Part shown: positions 29,985 to 39,811 of the stretch, in pieces
Position numbering within the stretch: position 1 is the stretch's first letter
How the letters are laid out: the number at the start of each line of letters is the position of its first letter
DNA from: Ustilago trichophora
Lineage: Eukaryota > Basidiomycota > Ustilaginomycetes > Ustilaginales > Ustilaginaceae
Assembly (NCBI GenBank): GCA_900323505.1
Contig: OOIN01000006.1
Coordinates: forward strand, 186,001 to 250,000
Reading direction: 5' to 3'
Length of the DNA: 64,000 nucleotides
Program-made: the position numbers and the translations under genes
Notes under the pieces: model-generated
What the model was told of the DNA's origin: nothing
What the model saw: the letters and a program-made list of their open reading frames with translations, nothing else
Databases searched by the model: none

Positions 29985-31760
29985 TCAAAGCACAGTGCAT
30001 CCTCCCTTCTTCTTGTCCTCCTTCTGACCCTCTTCGGATCTCTGATAGACCTTCTCGCCCTGAAGCCAAGTCTGCAAGATCTTGGTCTTCAAGATGGTCT
30101 GTTCCTTGTCTCCCTCCCCGTATTCCTTGAACAGATCCGTGTCCATGACGACAAAGTCAGCGCTCTTGCCCTGCTCCAAGGTACCCGACCACTTTTCAGC
30201 CTTGCAGCTGTGGGCTGCTCCGTAAGTCGCGGCAGCCACGGCCATGGCGAGCGGTAGTGCAAACTGAGGTGTCGTCCTACCTTCCATCTCAGGCTCCCTA
30301 CCCGAGCGTCTCGTCACAGCGGTGTACAAGTTCGGCAAGATCCAGTGATGCGCAGTGGGTGCGTCCGAGCCCAGTGCGATGGGAGCTCCTGCTTCGACAA
30401 ACTCGCGAAAGGCAAACGCTCTCGCGCAACGACCTTCGTTGACGGGATCACCCAGCATCTTGCACCACCCTTCCATGATGCTTGGGTCGCAGTGGACGCC
30501 TTGGATACTAGCAGTGATGCCGAGCTTACCGAGCTTCTCGACGTCCTTGGGATCGGTGAGCTCGAGGTGTTCAATGCGATGGCGGCGGTCGCGGATCGAG
30601 AGCCCTTTCTCGGCCAGCTTTTCGCCTAGTGTGGCGATGGCTTCGACCGCGGTGTGGACAGCCTGATCGCCGATGGCGTGGACAGCAACCTGCAGGTCGA
30701 GCGAATCAGCGCACTGGATGGTGGGTGCGAGCAGGGATAGCGGCCACATGACCTCGGCATTTGTCTTGTTGTAGTAAGGCTCCTTGAGCGCAGCTGTGCA
30801 GCTGTCGATGACGCCGTCGCAGACGAGCTTGATGCCGACGACACGGAACCATTCATCGTTGTGCTTCTGACTGAGCTCGTGCGCGTGCCTGACCTGTTTG
30901 AGACACTCATCGAGGTTCGCGTCGGGTCTAACGAGCCAGTGGGCGGCGACACGGATCGGAAGGCGGCCGTTCATCTTTTCCTTGATGCGGAGGATGCAGT
31001 CAAGCGAGAGCGGGTCGAGGGCCATGTCGATACCGCCAGTGAAGCCACTCTCGTGGTACGAATCGCAGGCACGGTGGAAGCTAGCCTCCTGCTCCTCCTT
31101 TGTGGCCAGATTGGCGAGTTTGGGCCAGACAAAGATGATGTTGGCCATCTCGAGTAGCAAACCTGAAGCTTTTCCTGTCTCGGGATCGCGCACGATCTCA
31201 CCTCCTTCCGGGTTGGGCGTGTCATCTGTAATACCGAGTTCTTTGAGCGCCGCCGTGTTGCACCAGTGCGAGTGGAGATCAAAGGATTCGACATAGACAG
31301 GTCGGTCAGGCACGACCTCATCGAGCCACGAAGCCAGCGCCTTGCCATCGGTGCTGTTCTGCATCCAGACCGCGGCGAGGATTCGTGGTGCATCGGGCTT
31401 TGCCTCGGCCGCCTCCTTGATCTTTTGCTGGATCTGGGCGAGGTTCTTGCACTTGCCGACGTCGACCTTGTCGAGCGACTGGCCAAAGTTGAGCAGATGC
31501 GTGTGGCCGTCGATAAAGCCTGGGACGACAAGCTTTCCGATGCCGAGATCGACCTCCTCTGCAACCTTGGCAAGTTCGGCAGGGATGCTAGCAACATCTC
31601 CAACGTGGGCGAGCTTGCCGTCCTGCACCACGATACATTCTGCAAAACGGTTAGCTATCGCTGACGCATCTGTGTAGTCCTGCTTGAGCAACGAGGCTGC
31701 GTCAAGCTCCTCGGCTTGGGCTGTGAAGAAGAGAGCTCCCTTGAAAAGCTTTACTGCCAT
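29985..31760 (-). CDS. Amidohydrolase family 3 protein with C-terminal CaaX box
   Basis: The product is 591 residues, a metal-dependent hydrolase of the YtcJ/LAF3-like amidohydrolase-3 type acting on an unknown C-N substrate. The metal-site motifs are VVPGFIDGHTHLLNFG near 80-95 (HxH), AVHAIGDQAVHTAVEA near 350-365, HRIEHLELT near 390 and ALGSDAPTAHHW near 475. The length is typical for the family. The protein ends KKKGGCTVL: Cys-Thr-Val-Leu fits a CaaX prenylation box with Leu last (geranylgeranyl type), preceded by three lysines. That would tether an otherwise soluble enzyme to a membrane. It is divergent from the four-TM gene to its right. Confidence 0.9.
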   Translation of the reverse strand: MAVKLFKGALFFTAQAEELDAASLLKQDYTDASAIANRFAECIVVQDGKLAHVGDVASIPAELAKVAEEVDLGIGKLVVPGFIDGHTHLLNFGQSLDKVDVGKCKNLAQIQQKIKEAAEAKPDAPRILAAVWMQNSTDGKALASWLDEVVPDRPVYVESFDLHSHWCNTAALKELGITDDTPNPEGGEIVRDPETGKASGLLLEMANIIFVWPKLANLATKEEQEASFHRACDSYHESGFTGGIDMALDPLSLDCILRIKEKMNGRLPIRVAAHWLVRPDANLDECLKQVRHAHELSQKHNDEWFRVVGIKLVCDGVIDSCTAALKEPYYNKTNAEVMWPLSLLAPTIQCADSLDLQVAVHAIGDQAVHTAVEAIATLGEKLAEKGLSIRDRRHRIEHLELTDPKDVEKLGKLGITASIQGVHCDPSIMEGWCKMLGDPVNEGRCARAFAFREFVEAGAPIALGSDAPTAHHWILPNLYTAVTRRSGREPEMEGRTTPQFALPLAMAVAAATYGAAHSCKAEKWSGTLEQGKSADFVVMDTDLFKEYGEGDKEQTILKTKILQTWLQGEKVYQRSEEGQKEDKKKGGCTVL

Positions 31761-32942
31761 TGCGATGCAGACGATTGGATGTTGAAGGTCGCGGGTCGAG
31801 GTTGAATCAGGAGGAATGGCGCGGAAGGGCTAGCAGCAATCCGGTGGAACGTATCATTTATAGAAAGAGAGCAAGGGCAGAACCTTTGTTATCGCTCCTT
31901 CAAGGGGGCCTCCACGAAAGCTGCGGAAAGGATTGTCGTGAGTCAGGTTTTAAGCGCCCTTCGCGCCAGTCACCGCATGGCAAAGCGACACACTCGGCAT
32001 TTCTTCAGCTTGCTCGACAGCGTACGACGTCGCCTCGAGGGTAGTGGTCATCCAGCCGACGCCTCAGATTGGATTGCGACTGACCAAGCGGTTGACGTGA
32101 GGCTGGCGTGGCAGGATAAGGAGCTCCTCGTCAAGGATCAATCTGGACGGAGCGGAACGCCAGCGGACATTGGCTACATAAAGCTCGTTTGGCACCCTCG
32201 ACCGAATAGAGCGTTGCCGTCTTGCCCGGCGTCCAACCCTTCAAGACGCTGTGACAGGCTCTTGTGATGCTTGGCTGTGGATTGCGGCCTCCGCTTGGAC
32301 AAGGTGAGCATGCAAAGGACGGCTAGCGCCAAGCGCGGCTATTTGTTTCGGCGTAAGCGGACAGCCTGTTAGGTTTCCAGATGAACAGATGAAGTTGGTC
32401 GAAATCAAGGCAGCTCGGGTCTAACATCATTGGAGGCTGAGAAAATCGCAGAGGGGCGGCTGTAATCATGCGGCATGTCGGTTGACTGCAGCATCTCTCG
32501 CATGTCCGCCAACAGCTAGCAAAAAAAATAAAAAAATAAAAAAATAAAAAAATAAAAAAATAAAAAAATAAAAAAATAAAAATAAAACAAAAACAAAAAC
32601 AAAAAGAAAGCTGTGTCGAGATGCGAGGGTGCCGAAATAGTAAAGCCGAAAAGAAAGAGATTGTGACTTTAGACAGGAGACGGTGCACAGCCCACCACAG
32701 ATTTCCTTTGTGTGCCAATTTGGCTGAGCTTGGACCCTAGAACGTTCTCGGACTTCATAAGACCTCTCTCTATCTTCTTGTTCATCACCATCGTCTCATC
32801 CTTCTTTTTCATCGCCACGGCCACCGAATAGAGCAGGGCATCCGCTCCCACCTAAGCCACGAGCGGCGTTGCTACGAGGCATTCATCAACCGATACTCTT
32901 TCACTACACGGTACTGTGGCATCTCCACAAGCTCAGCACACC
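31761..32942. other. Divergent spacer with an A-rich octamer repeat
   Basis: This 1.2 kb spacer holds the promoters of the amidohydrolase and the four-TM protein. The main feature is the A7T repeat described separately. The small frames present carry no recognisable domain. Confidence 0.5.
32521..32605. repeat. A7T octamer repeat with A5C extension
   Basis: Seven units of AAAAAAAT with an 8-base period (T at 32529, 32537, 32545 and onward to 32577) pass into AAAACA-type units up to about 32605. It is strongly A-rich on the plus strand and lies about 340-420 bases upstream of the four-TM gene. Confidence 0.9.
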
Positions 32943-34076
32943 ATGTCTGGCCGAGAGCACCAGCAGGTGCCAGAACTCTCTTACCTTCCCACCTATTCGC
33001 AGACCAGGCCACCTCCTGATTCAGGCCCGCCGCCCGCCTACGCCAATGTCATCGGCAGGGTCTATCCATACTCGCTTCGACCGGTGCTGCTGGTCACTAC
33101 CTTCTGCACGTTCCTCTATCTGCTTCTCGTCTCCATCTCCAACTTTAAGGACATTGGTCATTCGGGCAACAACACGATGATGAACATCTTTGACATCCTC
33201 ACAGGTGCGCTTCTGATGGCAGTTGCTGTCATCGAAGTGCTTGGGTTTGCTGGCGCACTGAAAGCCAACCTCAAGATGGCGACGCTCTACTCGAAGCTCA
33301 CCCTGCCTGGTTTCGCTCTGGTGATTGCCTGTGAGATCCTCAGCATCGTTGGACACTACATGTTCAAAAATCGAATCATCAACGACTGTATTTCGAGGAA
33401 CACGGGTCAAGTCGCACCTTCCTCGGGCTTTGGCTGGTTCGGCCAGTCTACCAGCAATAGGGTCATGTCGGCTGCCGACGCCGAAAACTACTGCAACAGC
33501 TCGTGGAAGTACGACTCCACATGGGAGATCGTCTGGCTCGTCGTTACCATCCTGGTCGGTGTACCTTTTGTCATGTTCAGTTTTGCATTCGTTCGCCAGC
33601 TCCGCGACCCAGCTTCGGTGCGAGTCCGCGAGTCCAACATGGGCTGGTGGAATCGCCGCAACAACCAACAACCTCCCAGTGCACAGTATGCCAATCAATA
33701 CAGCTCCGGCCCATACGACCCACATTCGCAGGCCCAGGCCTACTCTTACCCGCCTGCTCCCTACGGAGCCGGTGCCTATGCTCCTCCCACCGGCCCACCG
33801 CCCGGTCCCTACAGCGCAGACGGCCATCGCGACCTGCCAGGCTACGAACGCGGTGACTTGGAGGGCGACTTTGATGACCGCAAGAGCCCTGCCACGAGCC
33901 CCACTGGATACGGTTACAGCGGAGCGGGTCGTCCAAGCACGAGCAGAGATCGCGATCCAAGGCAGAACGACGCTGCCAAGGACTCCCAGGTCACCATCAA
34001 GCTCGACGACGACGCCGATGCCAAGACGAAGGGTTTCGCCAGGAACTCGCATGATGCTGGTACGCCAAGGATCTAA
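32943..34076 (+). CDS. Four-TM membrane protein with PY motifs
   Basis: The product is 377 residues and the specific family is not recognised. The N-terminal cytosolic part contains LPTY (15-18) and PPAY (30-33), both forms of the PY motif bound by WW domains of Rsp5/Nedd4 ubiquitin ligases. Four hydrophobic segments lie at about 47-67, 83-106, 119-141 and 194-217. The loop between the third and fourth contains two Cys and an N-glycosylation-type NSS. The C-terminal 150 residues are rich in Pro, Tyr, Gly and Gln (YPPAPYGAGAYAPPTGPPPG). The topology resembles MARVEL/SUR7-like tetraspan proteins. The ATG at 32943 (CACACCATGTCTGG) is the first in-frame Met. Confidence 0.8.
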   Translation: MSGREHQQVPELSYLPTYSQTRPPPDSGPPPAYANVIGRVYPYSLRPVLLVTTFCTFLYLLLVSISNFKDIGHSGNNTMMNIFDILTGALLMAVAVIEVLGFAGALKANLKMATLYSKLTLPGFALVIACEILSIVGHYMFKNRIINDCISRNTGQVAPSSGFGWFGQSTSNRVMSAADAENYCNSSWKYDSTWEIVWLVVTILVGVPFVMFSFAFVRQLRDPASVRVRESNMGWWNRRNNQQPPSAQYANQYSSGPYDPHSQAQAYSYPPAPYGAGAYAPPTGPPPGPYSADGHRDLPGYERGDLEGDFDDRKSPATSPTGYGYSGAGRPSTSRDRDPRQNDAAKDSQVTIKLDDDADAKTKGFARNSHDAGTPRI

Positions 34077-34716
34077 TGCATGCGCAGTTTCGCTCTGGAC
34101 GATATGATGATCAACGACAGCTTCTCTCTCTGCTGAGCGAACAGACCTTTTCTTATGCTCGATGCTTTCTGCCCAACCCCCTCCTCCCAACTTGCTAGTC
34201 CAACGAGTCTAGCTTTCGGTGATCTTCTTCCACCCTGTATTGTGCTTGTTCCCTCACCGTTATTGTGTTCGCATGTGTCGCATCGCTGTAGTTCCCACGT
34301 CTTTTTACGCAATCGTGTTGTTATGGTCTATTCTAGCAAAGTGATGAGTGTCTCCGAGTCTCGTGACTGACTGCATAGCGAGTGTCGAGGCTTCGAGGCT
34401 TCGAGGCTTGGCTCAGATTGTGCCGAGCAAAGTGACAGAAAGAGTGACTCGCATCAAAGTCACACGGGCCACATCAGGTGGAGGAAATGCATCGTTTCGA
34501 AAGAGAGCAACTTTCAGGGTTCCGCCCAAAATTCCATGCACGGGTCAGTAGTGTCCATTTCCAAGTTCGCAAACTTCGTGTCTCCGCCGTTGGGAGATTT
34601 GGTAAGACTCACATCCCGTTTCCATTTCAATCCAACCTCACTTCCATCCCTTGGCCTTGTGTCTCCCACACCACCAACCCGAATCGACCGATTACAGTAT
34701 CACGGCACCATAGCCG
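34077..34716. other. Spacer upstream of the PNPOx gene
   Basis: This holds the 3' flank of the four-TM gene and the promoter of the PNPOx gene. The octamer CGAGGCTT is repeated three times in tandem at 34386-34409. No gene is seen. Confidence 0.55.
34386..34409. repeat. CGAGGCTT octamer, three copies
   Basis: Three perfect tandem copies lie within the PNPOx upstream region. Confidence 0.85.
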
Positions 34717-35607
34717 ATGTTTTTCACTGTCACGAAAAGAGCTCTTCGACCATCCGTTCGCATCTGCCTACCTACACAGCTTGTCCCTACCCGCCATCTC
34801 ACCCTCTCTACATCTGTTCTTCATCCGGCACCGACCAGAACCAATATGGATGCCCAGGTCAAGTCCTCCGACCCCTCCAAGACGGCAATCACGTCGCATA
34901 ACCAGTACAAAACGGCCGGACTCGAACGCGACGAGCTATCGCCAAGCCCTATCGTCCAATTCAACAACTGGTTCAAGCATGCCTCCGAGAACGGGGTGCC
35001 AGAACCCGAGGCGATGACCATCTCAACCGTTGCCCTCGATAAGGCCACTGGAGTCGCAAGACCTTCGTCTCGAGTGGTGTTGCTGAAGCAAGTGGATCCG
35101 CAAGGATTCCTGTTCTTCTCCAATTACAGCTCGAGGAAAGGCCGCGAATTGGAAGGGAACCCTTACGCCTCGCTTGCATTCTACTGGAAGGAGCTTTCTC
35201 GCTCGGTGCGTGTCTGCGGTCGGGTGGAGAAGCTCACTGCTGCCGAGAGCAAAGAGTACTACGATTCGCGACCGCTAGGCAGTCGCATTGGTGCATGGGC
35301 AAGTCCACAGTCCACCACGATCGGTTCGCGACAGGAGCTGGAACAGAAAGTCAAGGACGTAGAGACAAAGTTCAACGTGCCCAACGCAGCAGGTTTGGAA
35401 GAAGGCAAGAAGTGGGAAGGGGACGAGAAGAAGGTTGATGTACCACTGCCAGACTTTTGGGGTGGATACAGAATTGTACCCGATGAAGTCGAGTTCTGGT
35501 GCGGAAGGCCCAACAGGCTACATGACAGATTCAGATATACAAGGAGCATCGAGAGTACAGTCGCGGCTAATGAGGATCAGTGGACGATTGACCGATTGGC
35601 TCCTTGA
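34717..35607 (+). CDS. PDX3: Pyridoxamine 5'-phosphate oxidase
   Basis: The product is an FMN enzyme oxidising pyridoxamine/pyridoxine phosphate to pyridoxal phosphate. The 296-residue form has an N-terminal extension of 43 residues with seven basic and no acidic residues (MFFTVTKRALRPSVRICLPT), typical of a mitochondrial presequence. A second Met at 34846 (MDAQVKSSDP) would give the usual cytosolic length of 253. Family markers are FNNWFKHA, SSRVVLLKQVDPQGFLFFSN (FMN/phosphate contacts), RVCGRVEKL, SRIGAWASPQS, and the C-terminal FWCGRPNRLHDRFRY and WTIDRLAP, which contact substrate. Two starts suggest dual targeting. It converges on DAP1. Confidence 0.95.
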   Translation: MFFTVTKRALRPSVRICLPTQLVPTRHLTLSTSVLHPAPTRTNMDAQVKSSDPSKTAITSHNQYKTAGLERDELSPSPIVQFNNWFKHASENGVPEPEAMTISTVALDKATGVARPSSRVVLLKQVDPQGFLFFSNYSSRKGRELEGNPYASLAFYWKELSRSVRVCGRVEKLTAAESKEYYDSRPLGSRIGAWASPQSTTIGSRQELEQKVKDVETKFNVPNAAGLEEGKKWEGDEKKVDVPLPDFWGGYRIVPDEVEFWCGRPNRLHDRFRYTRSIESTVAANEDQWTIDRLAP

Positions 35608-35763
35608 TCGTCTCAACTGCTACGCACTGTAGCTTTGCTGTGTGTTCTACGAGTCAATACAGAATAACATGAGCCATTCTTTCAGGCATGCGACCTCGAG
35701 GTATATGTGCTCTGTTGTGTATTGAAGCTGATGCGATTATGGATTGACATGATTTGGCCATGT

Positions 35764-36417
35764 TCAAGATTGCGAAACCTTGCCGACAATGTTGTATCGT
35801 TTGGTGTAATACGAGTGCTGTTACGAGATGGTATGCGCGACAGTGCTGTGGTCAGTATTGGCTCCGACCCTTCGTACACAACATTACTAAAGCCGTATTG
35901 AAAACGTACCCAGTCATCAAGAACCTTGAGCTGCTTGTCGTCGAGTGTGCTGTAGTCAGGAATGGCGTCTTCGGGCTTGAGCGAAGACATGCCGAGACCG
36001 CGCGATCCGTCCTTGCCGGCGAAGATGTGGTAGCCTTTACCGGGAGCTGCACAATTGCAGATCATTAACATGGAGGAAGAGGTAATCAGAAAAAAGGTGT
36101 CAGCGAGGGGACTGCAAAGGTACTGCGAGGTTGTGTGGTTGCAGTGGACTTACCGTACATCTCGCGCTTGGGCGAGACATCAAAGACGGTTCCCTTGACA
36201 GCGACGTAAACGGGCTTAGACTCGTCGGTGCCGTTGTACTGCTTGAGGTCCTCGACCGAGATTGGGTCGTCCTTGGGGGGGCTGTTACCGAGGGGCCATG
36301 CAGAAATGAGGTATTGGTCAGCTACCGAATCGCCCTCAACTGAAGATCGTGATGCTCTCGACCACTTGAGCTGTGCAGTCTGACTTACTGAGTGGGCTTT
36401 GTCGATGGCTCCATCAT
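35764..36417 (-). CDS. DAP1: Dap1/MAPR haem-binding cytochrome b5-like protein, four exons
   Basis: The exons are 36389-36417, 36154-36281, 35910-36046 and 35764-35817. The introns are 107, 107 and 92 bases, all GT-AG, and the joined frame gives 115 residues. This membrane-associated progesterone receptor family member binds haem and supports P450s such as Erg11 (lanosterol demethylase) in yeast. It is a single cytochrome b5-like domain: PISVEDLKQYNG, PVYVAVKGTVFDVSP, MYAPGKGYHIFAGKDGSRGL with Tyr58 aligned to the family's haem-ligand Tyr, and a closing YNIVGKV. No N-terminal membrane helix is present. ATGATG at 36417 offers two adjacent starts. The first exon codes for only nine full codons, so frame-only searches would miss it. 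Confidence 0.9.
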
Positions 36418-37079
36418 CTTGTATAGTTGTCTTTCAGCGTTGTGTGGTCAAGAAGGAACCGAGAAAAGCCTGGCTTCCAAAGAGAGGGTCTGATTTGAGA
36501 TTTGCCCGTTGGCTGTAGCGCGGCTTTTCTCCACTCTCTCTTTCTGATAGCGCCTTATTGCCCCGGATATTGCGAGCCTCGACTTCGGCGACGCGGCCCA
36601 TTTTCCTCATGATGTTAGACCGTGAATTCACATTTAAATATTTTGCGGATTTGGGATGGTGCATCTGGACGTCACTTGACATTTTTTACTCTTTTTTTCT
36701 TGTCGTGCGGAAGGTGATCGAAATTTTTCCCGCTGCTCAGAAGCTTTGCCTTTTTGCCTCTGCATTTGCTTGTGCAGCTCCACACTTTGACTCTTCACCA
36801 TCAAGCAGCTGCTTTGCTCGCATCTCTTCACCTAGTCCTATACACACTCGCACACACACTCGCACACACACTCGCACACACGCTCGCACACACGCTCGCA
36901 CACACGCTCGCACAGGCTGGTTCCAACCACCACATTCAACGTTGAGAACACGCACCCTCTCTGTCGCCTTTATCCGCGGAACCTCGCTAGGACAGCGCAA
37001 CTCACACGACACATACCTTTTCCTCTAACACCTCAATCACTCGCGCCGGACTGATTCCGAGCAAAACCCATTCGCCAAC
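36418..37079. other. Divergent DAP1/DRG1 spacer
   Basis: This spacer holds the promoters of both genes and includes a 12-base minisatellite about 165-240 bases upstream of the DRG1 ATG. Confidence 0.55.
36843..36915. repeat. 12-base minisatellite upstream of DRG1
   Basis: CTCGCACACAC(A/G) units begin at 36847, 36859, 36871, 36883, 36895 and 36907, an exact 12-base period. The last three carry the G variant, so the array has two sub-blocks. Confidence 0.9.
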
Positions 37080-38186
37080 ATGACGACGGTGCAAAAGATC
37101 AAGGAGATCGAAGATGAGATGAACAAGACGCAAAAGAACAAGGCTACGTCCTACCATTTGGGTCAGCTGCGTGCCAAGTTGGCCAAGTTGAAACGAGAGC
37201 TCATCACTCCATCGGGCGGTGGAGGTGGTGGACCGGGTATCGGATTCGATGTGGCCAAGACGGGTGTTGCTTCGGTTGGATTCGTTGGATTCCCTTCGGT
37301 TGGTAAATCGACGCTCATGTCGGGTCTGACGGGGACGACGTCGGAGGCGGCAGCGTACGAGTTCACTACGTTGACGTCGGTGCCAGGAACGATGAAGGTT
37401 CACGGTGCGCCGATTCAGATTATCGATTTGCCGGGTATCATTGAAGGCGCCAAGGATGGTAAAGGTCGTGGTCGACAAGTCATCGCTGTGGCGCGTACAT
37501 GCAACTTGATCTTTATCGTGCTCGACGTAGGCAAGCCGCTCAAGGACAAGGCCATCATCGAGAATGAATTGGAAGGATTCGGCATCCGACTCAACAAGAA
37601 GCCACCCAACATTGTCGTTCGCAAGAAGGAGAAGGGAGGTATCGCCATCACCAACACTGTCCCCCTCACCAAGCTCGACCACGACGAAGTCAAAGCCGTA
37701 CTCTCCGAATACCGCATCAGCAACGCCGACGTCTCCTTCCGTCAGGACGCCAACATCGAAGAGCTCATCGACGTTATCGAGGGCAACCGAATCTACGTCC
37801 CCGCCATCTACGTTCTCAACAAGATCGACTCGATCAGCATCGAAGAGCTCGACTTGCTCTACAAGATTCCCAACAGCGTCCCCATCTCTTCGCAGCACTG
37901 GTGGAACGTCGATGATGAGCTGGTGGAGAAGATGTGGCAGGAGCTCTCGCTCGTTCGAGTCTACACCAAACCAAGGAAGGCGACACCGGACTACTCGTCA
38001 CCCGTCGTACTCAAGACTGGTCGAAGCACGGTCGAGGACTTCTGTAACGCCATTCACAAGGAGATCATCAAGCAGTTCAAGTTCGCCATGGTCTGGGGTA
38101 AGAGTGCCAAGCATCCAAGGGGTCAGCGTGTCGGAGCGGATCACGTTCTCGAGGACGAGGATTGCGTGACCATCTTCAAGCGCTAG
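37080..38186 (+). CDS. RBG1: Developmentally regulated GTP-binding protein Drg1/Rbg1
   Basis: This 368-residue cytosolic GTPase of the Obg/DRG family binds ribosomes with a DFRP partner (Tma46 in yeast) and aids translation. An N-terminal helical part (1-50) has the [20 protein letters not shown] signature. G1 is GFPSVGKS (about 69-76), G2 is around the TTLTSVPG segment, G3 is DLPGIIEGA (about 115), and G4 is NKID (about 248). A C-terminal TGS domain covers about 290-366, ending CVTIFKR. The length equals human DRG1 (367). There are no introns, and the start context CCAACATGACG is good. Confidence 0.97.
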   Translation: MTTVQKIKEIEDEMNKTQKNKATSYHLGQLRAKLAKLKRELITPSGGGGGGPGIGFDVAKTGVASVGFVGFPSVGKSTLMSGLTGTTSEAAAYEFTTLTSVPGTMKVHGAPIQIIDLPGIIEGAKDGKGRGRQVIAVARTCNLIFIVLDVGKPLKDKAIIENELEGFGIRLNKKPPNIVVRKKEKGGIAITNTVPLTKLDHDEVKAVLSEYRISNADVSFRQDANIEELIDVIEGNRIYVPAIYVLNKIDSISIEELDLLYKIPNSVPISSQHWWNVDDELVEKMWQELSLVRVYTKPRKATPDYSSPVVLKTGRSTVEDFCNAIHKEIIKQFKFAMVWGKSAKHPRGQRVGADHVLEDEDCVTIFKR

Positions 38187-38788
38187 ACAAGCACCAAAAG
38201 CATCCTCGTACCTCTCCTCTTGGTAGTGGCAGACACCCACGTTCGAGTTTCGCCCTAGTAGCGATCCAACGTCTTTGTAATCTGCCAGTCGATCGGTATC
38301 AACACTCACTACGGTCTGTTCAAGTGCTGAACTGTCCATTCCTCCTCCTTGCACCAGCATTTGATTCGAATCTTATTTGTGACCTTTCCCAACGCATGCA
38401 ACCTTTCCATCTGTACTTTTGCTCTTTTCGCTATCATACTCTCTTCACTTCTTTTCATTTCAAGGTCCATTGCATTCATACAATCTGTTCAAGGGTGTGC
38501 CTTAAGATCGATGTTGGAAGGGGCTTTTTCCTCATCGTGCTGTTTCTGCACTGAAATGGACTTTTGTTGGCTACGCAACGCTCAACTGCACTGTGCCTTT
38601 AGCACTTCACGATCCCAAGCAGGTCGCGGAACACCCCTCTCTCACTTTGCCAATCCATCCAAGAAGCGTCGTCTGACACACATGCGAATGGAAAGCACGA
38701 TGGTATTCAATCGGTCACATTGATCCTCAACAATTCCGTGATTGAACGAATCTGAACGACAAGAATGTTTCACCTTGGCAGCGTTTTT
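38187..38788. other. Convergent DRG1/AKR spacer
   Basis: This is the 3' flank of both converging genes. Only short unsupported frames are present. Confidence 0.5.
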
Positions 38789-39811
38789 TCAAAAAGCGCA
38801 AACCTTCATAAACTCGGCAGGGTATCTAGAACCGGAGACTTTGAAACTGTTGATAACTGCATCGATCTCGTCGACCTCGTCCTTGGTCAACTTGACCTCT
38901 GCGGCCTTGTTATTCTCCTCGAGGTATTTTTCTTTCTTTGTACCTGGGATGGGGAGGATGATGGGTGATTTCTGAAGGAGCCAAGCCAGGGCGATTTGAC
39001 CAGGGGTGACGTTCTTTTTCTCGGCGATTTTGCGAATGTCTTGGACCAACTCGAGGTTCTTTTCAAAGTTTTCACCTTGGAAGCGTGGATTGTAGCGTCT
39101 CCAATCGCCTTGTTCGAAATCTTCGATTGATTTGTAGCTTCCCGTGAGGAATCCGCGACCGAGAGGACTGTAGGCTACCAGGGCAGTGTTGTTCTTCTCA
39201 CACCAGGCTAGAATGCCGTTGGTGAGCGCTTCGGGGGTCCAGGGAGAAACTTCAATTTGGACGGCATCAATGTGAGCCACCTTGTTGGCGGCTTCCAACT
39301 GGTCCAGGTTGTATTCGCTTACACCGATGTATCGAATCTTGCCCTGATCTTTGAGCTCCTTCATCGCCTTGACGGTCACGGTGACGTCGACTTTGGGATC
39401 AGGTCGATGGGCGTAGTACAGATCGATCGTGTCCACACCGAGTCTCTGGAGCGAATCGTTGCATGCCTGATGACACCATTCAGGAGAAGCATCCATAGCT
39501 CGCTCTCCCTTCTCATTGACTCGATTGACAAACTTGGTAGCCAAGAAAACTTTGCCACGAGCCTCGGGGTTCTTTTTGAAAAAGGCACCAATCTGCTCTT
39601 CGTTGTAACCCAACTTTCCCGAAGTCATGGGTGAGTAGATATCGGCAGTGTCCCAAAACGTGACTCCATCCGAGAGACAACGGGAAAGAATGGTGTCGAC
39701 GGTGGATTGCGGAACGGGCTCACCATAGAAGGCGGCGAGACCCATGGCACCGTAGCCGATGCAACCGACTTTTTCGCCCGTGTTGGCAAATTCTCGTGTG
39801 GGGATGGGCAT
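38789..39811 (-). CDS. Aldo-keto reductase, AKR13/YakC-like
   Basis: This 340-residue NADPH-dependent oxidoreductase has a TIM barrel; the substrate is unknown. After MPIPTREFANTGEKVGCIGYGAMGL it shows the catalytic tetrad: Asp and Tyr in FWDTADIYSP, Lys in FLATKFV, and His in YYAHRPDP. The cofactor-binding end is SPLGRGFLTGS followed later by an ILPIPGTKKEKYLEEN segment. The start at 39811 is chosen because the barrel begins there, and a TATA box (CTATATAT at about 39922-39929) lies about 110 bases upstream. A longer in-frame extension upstream is 5' leader. The C-terminus ends SRYPAEFMKVCAF. Confidence 0.93.
   Translation of the reverse strand: MPIPTREFANTGEKVGCIGYGAMGLAAFYGEPVPQSTVDTILSRCLSDGVTFWDTADIYSPMTSGKLGYNEEQIGAFFKKNPEARGKVFLATKFVNRVNEKGERAMDASPEWCHQACNDSLQRLGVDTIDLYYAHRPDPKVDVTVTVKAMKELKDQGKIRYIGVSEYNLDQLEAANKVAHIDAVQIEVSPWTPEALTNGILAWCEKNNTALVAYSPLGRGFLTGSYKSIEDFEQGDWRRYNPRFQGENFEKNLELVQDIRKIAEKKNVTPGQIALAWLLQKSPIILPIPGTKKEKYLEENNKAAEVKLTKDEVDEIDAVINSFKVSGSRYPAEFMKVCAF

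Noticed and set aside
32521..32605. Possible CRISPR-like or transposon-terminal repeat
   Set aside because: It is a simple A7T octamer without spacers, target-site duplication or an adjacent transposase gene.
33021..34190. 389-codon minus-strand frame antisense to the four-TM protein
   Set aside because: The plus-strand frame has membrane segments and a good ATG context; the antisense product has neither.
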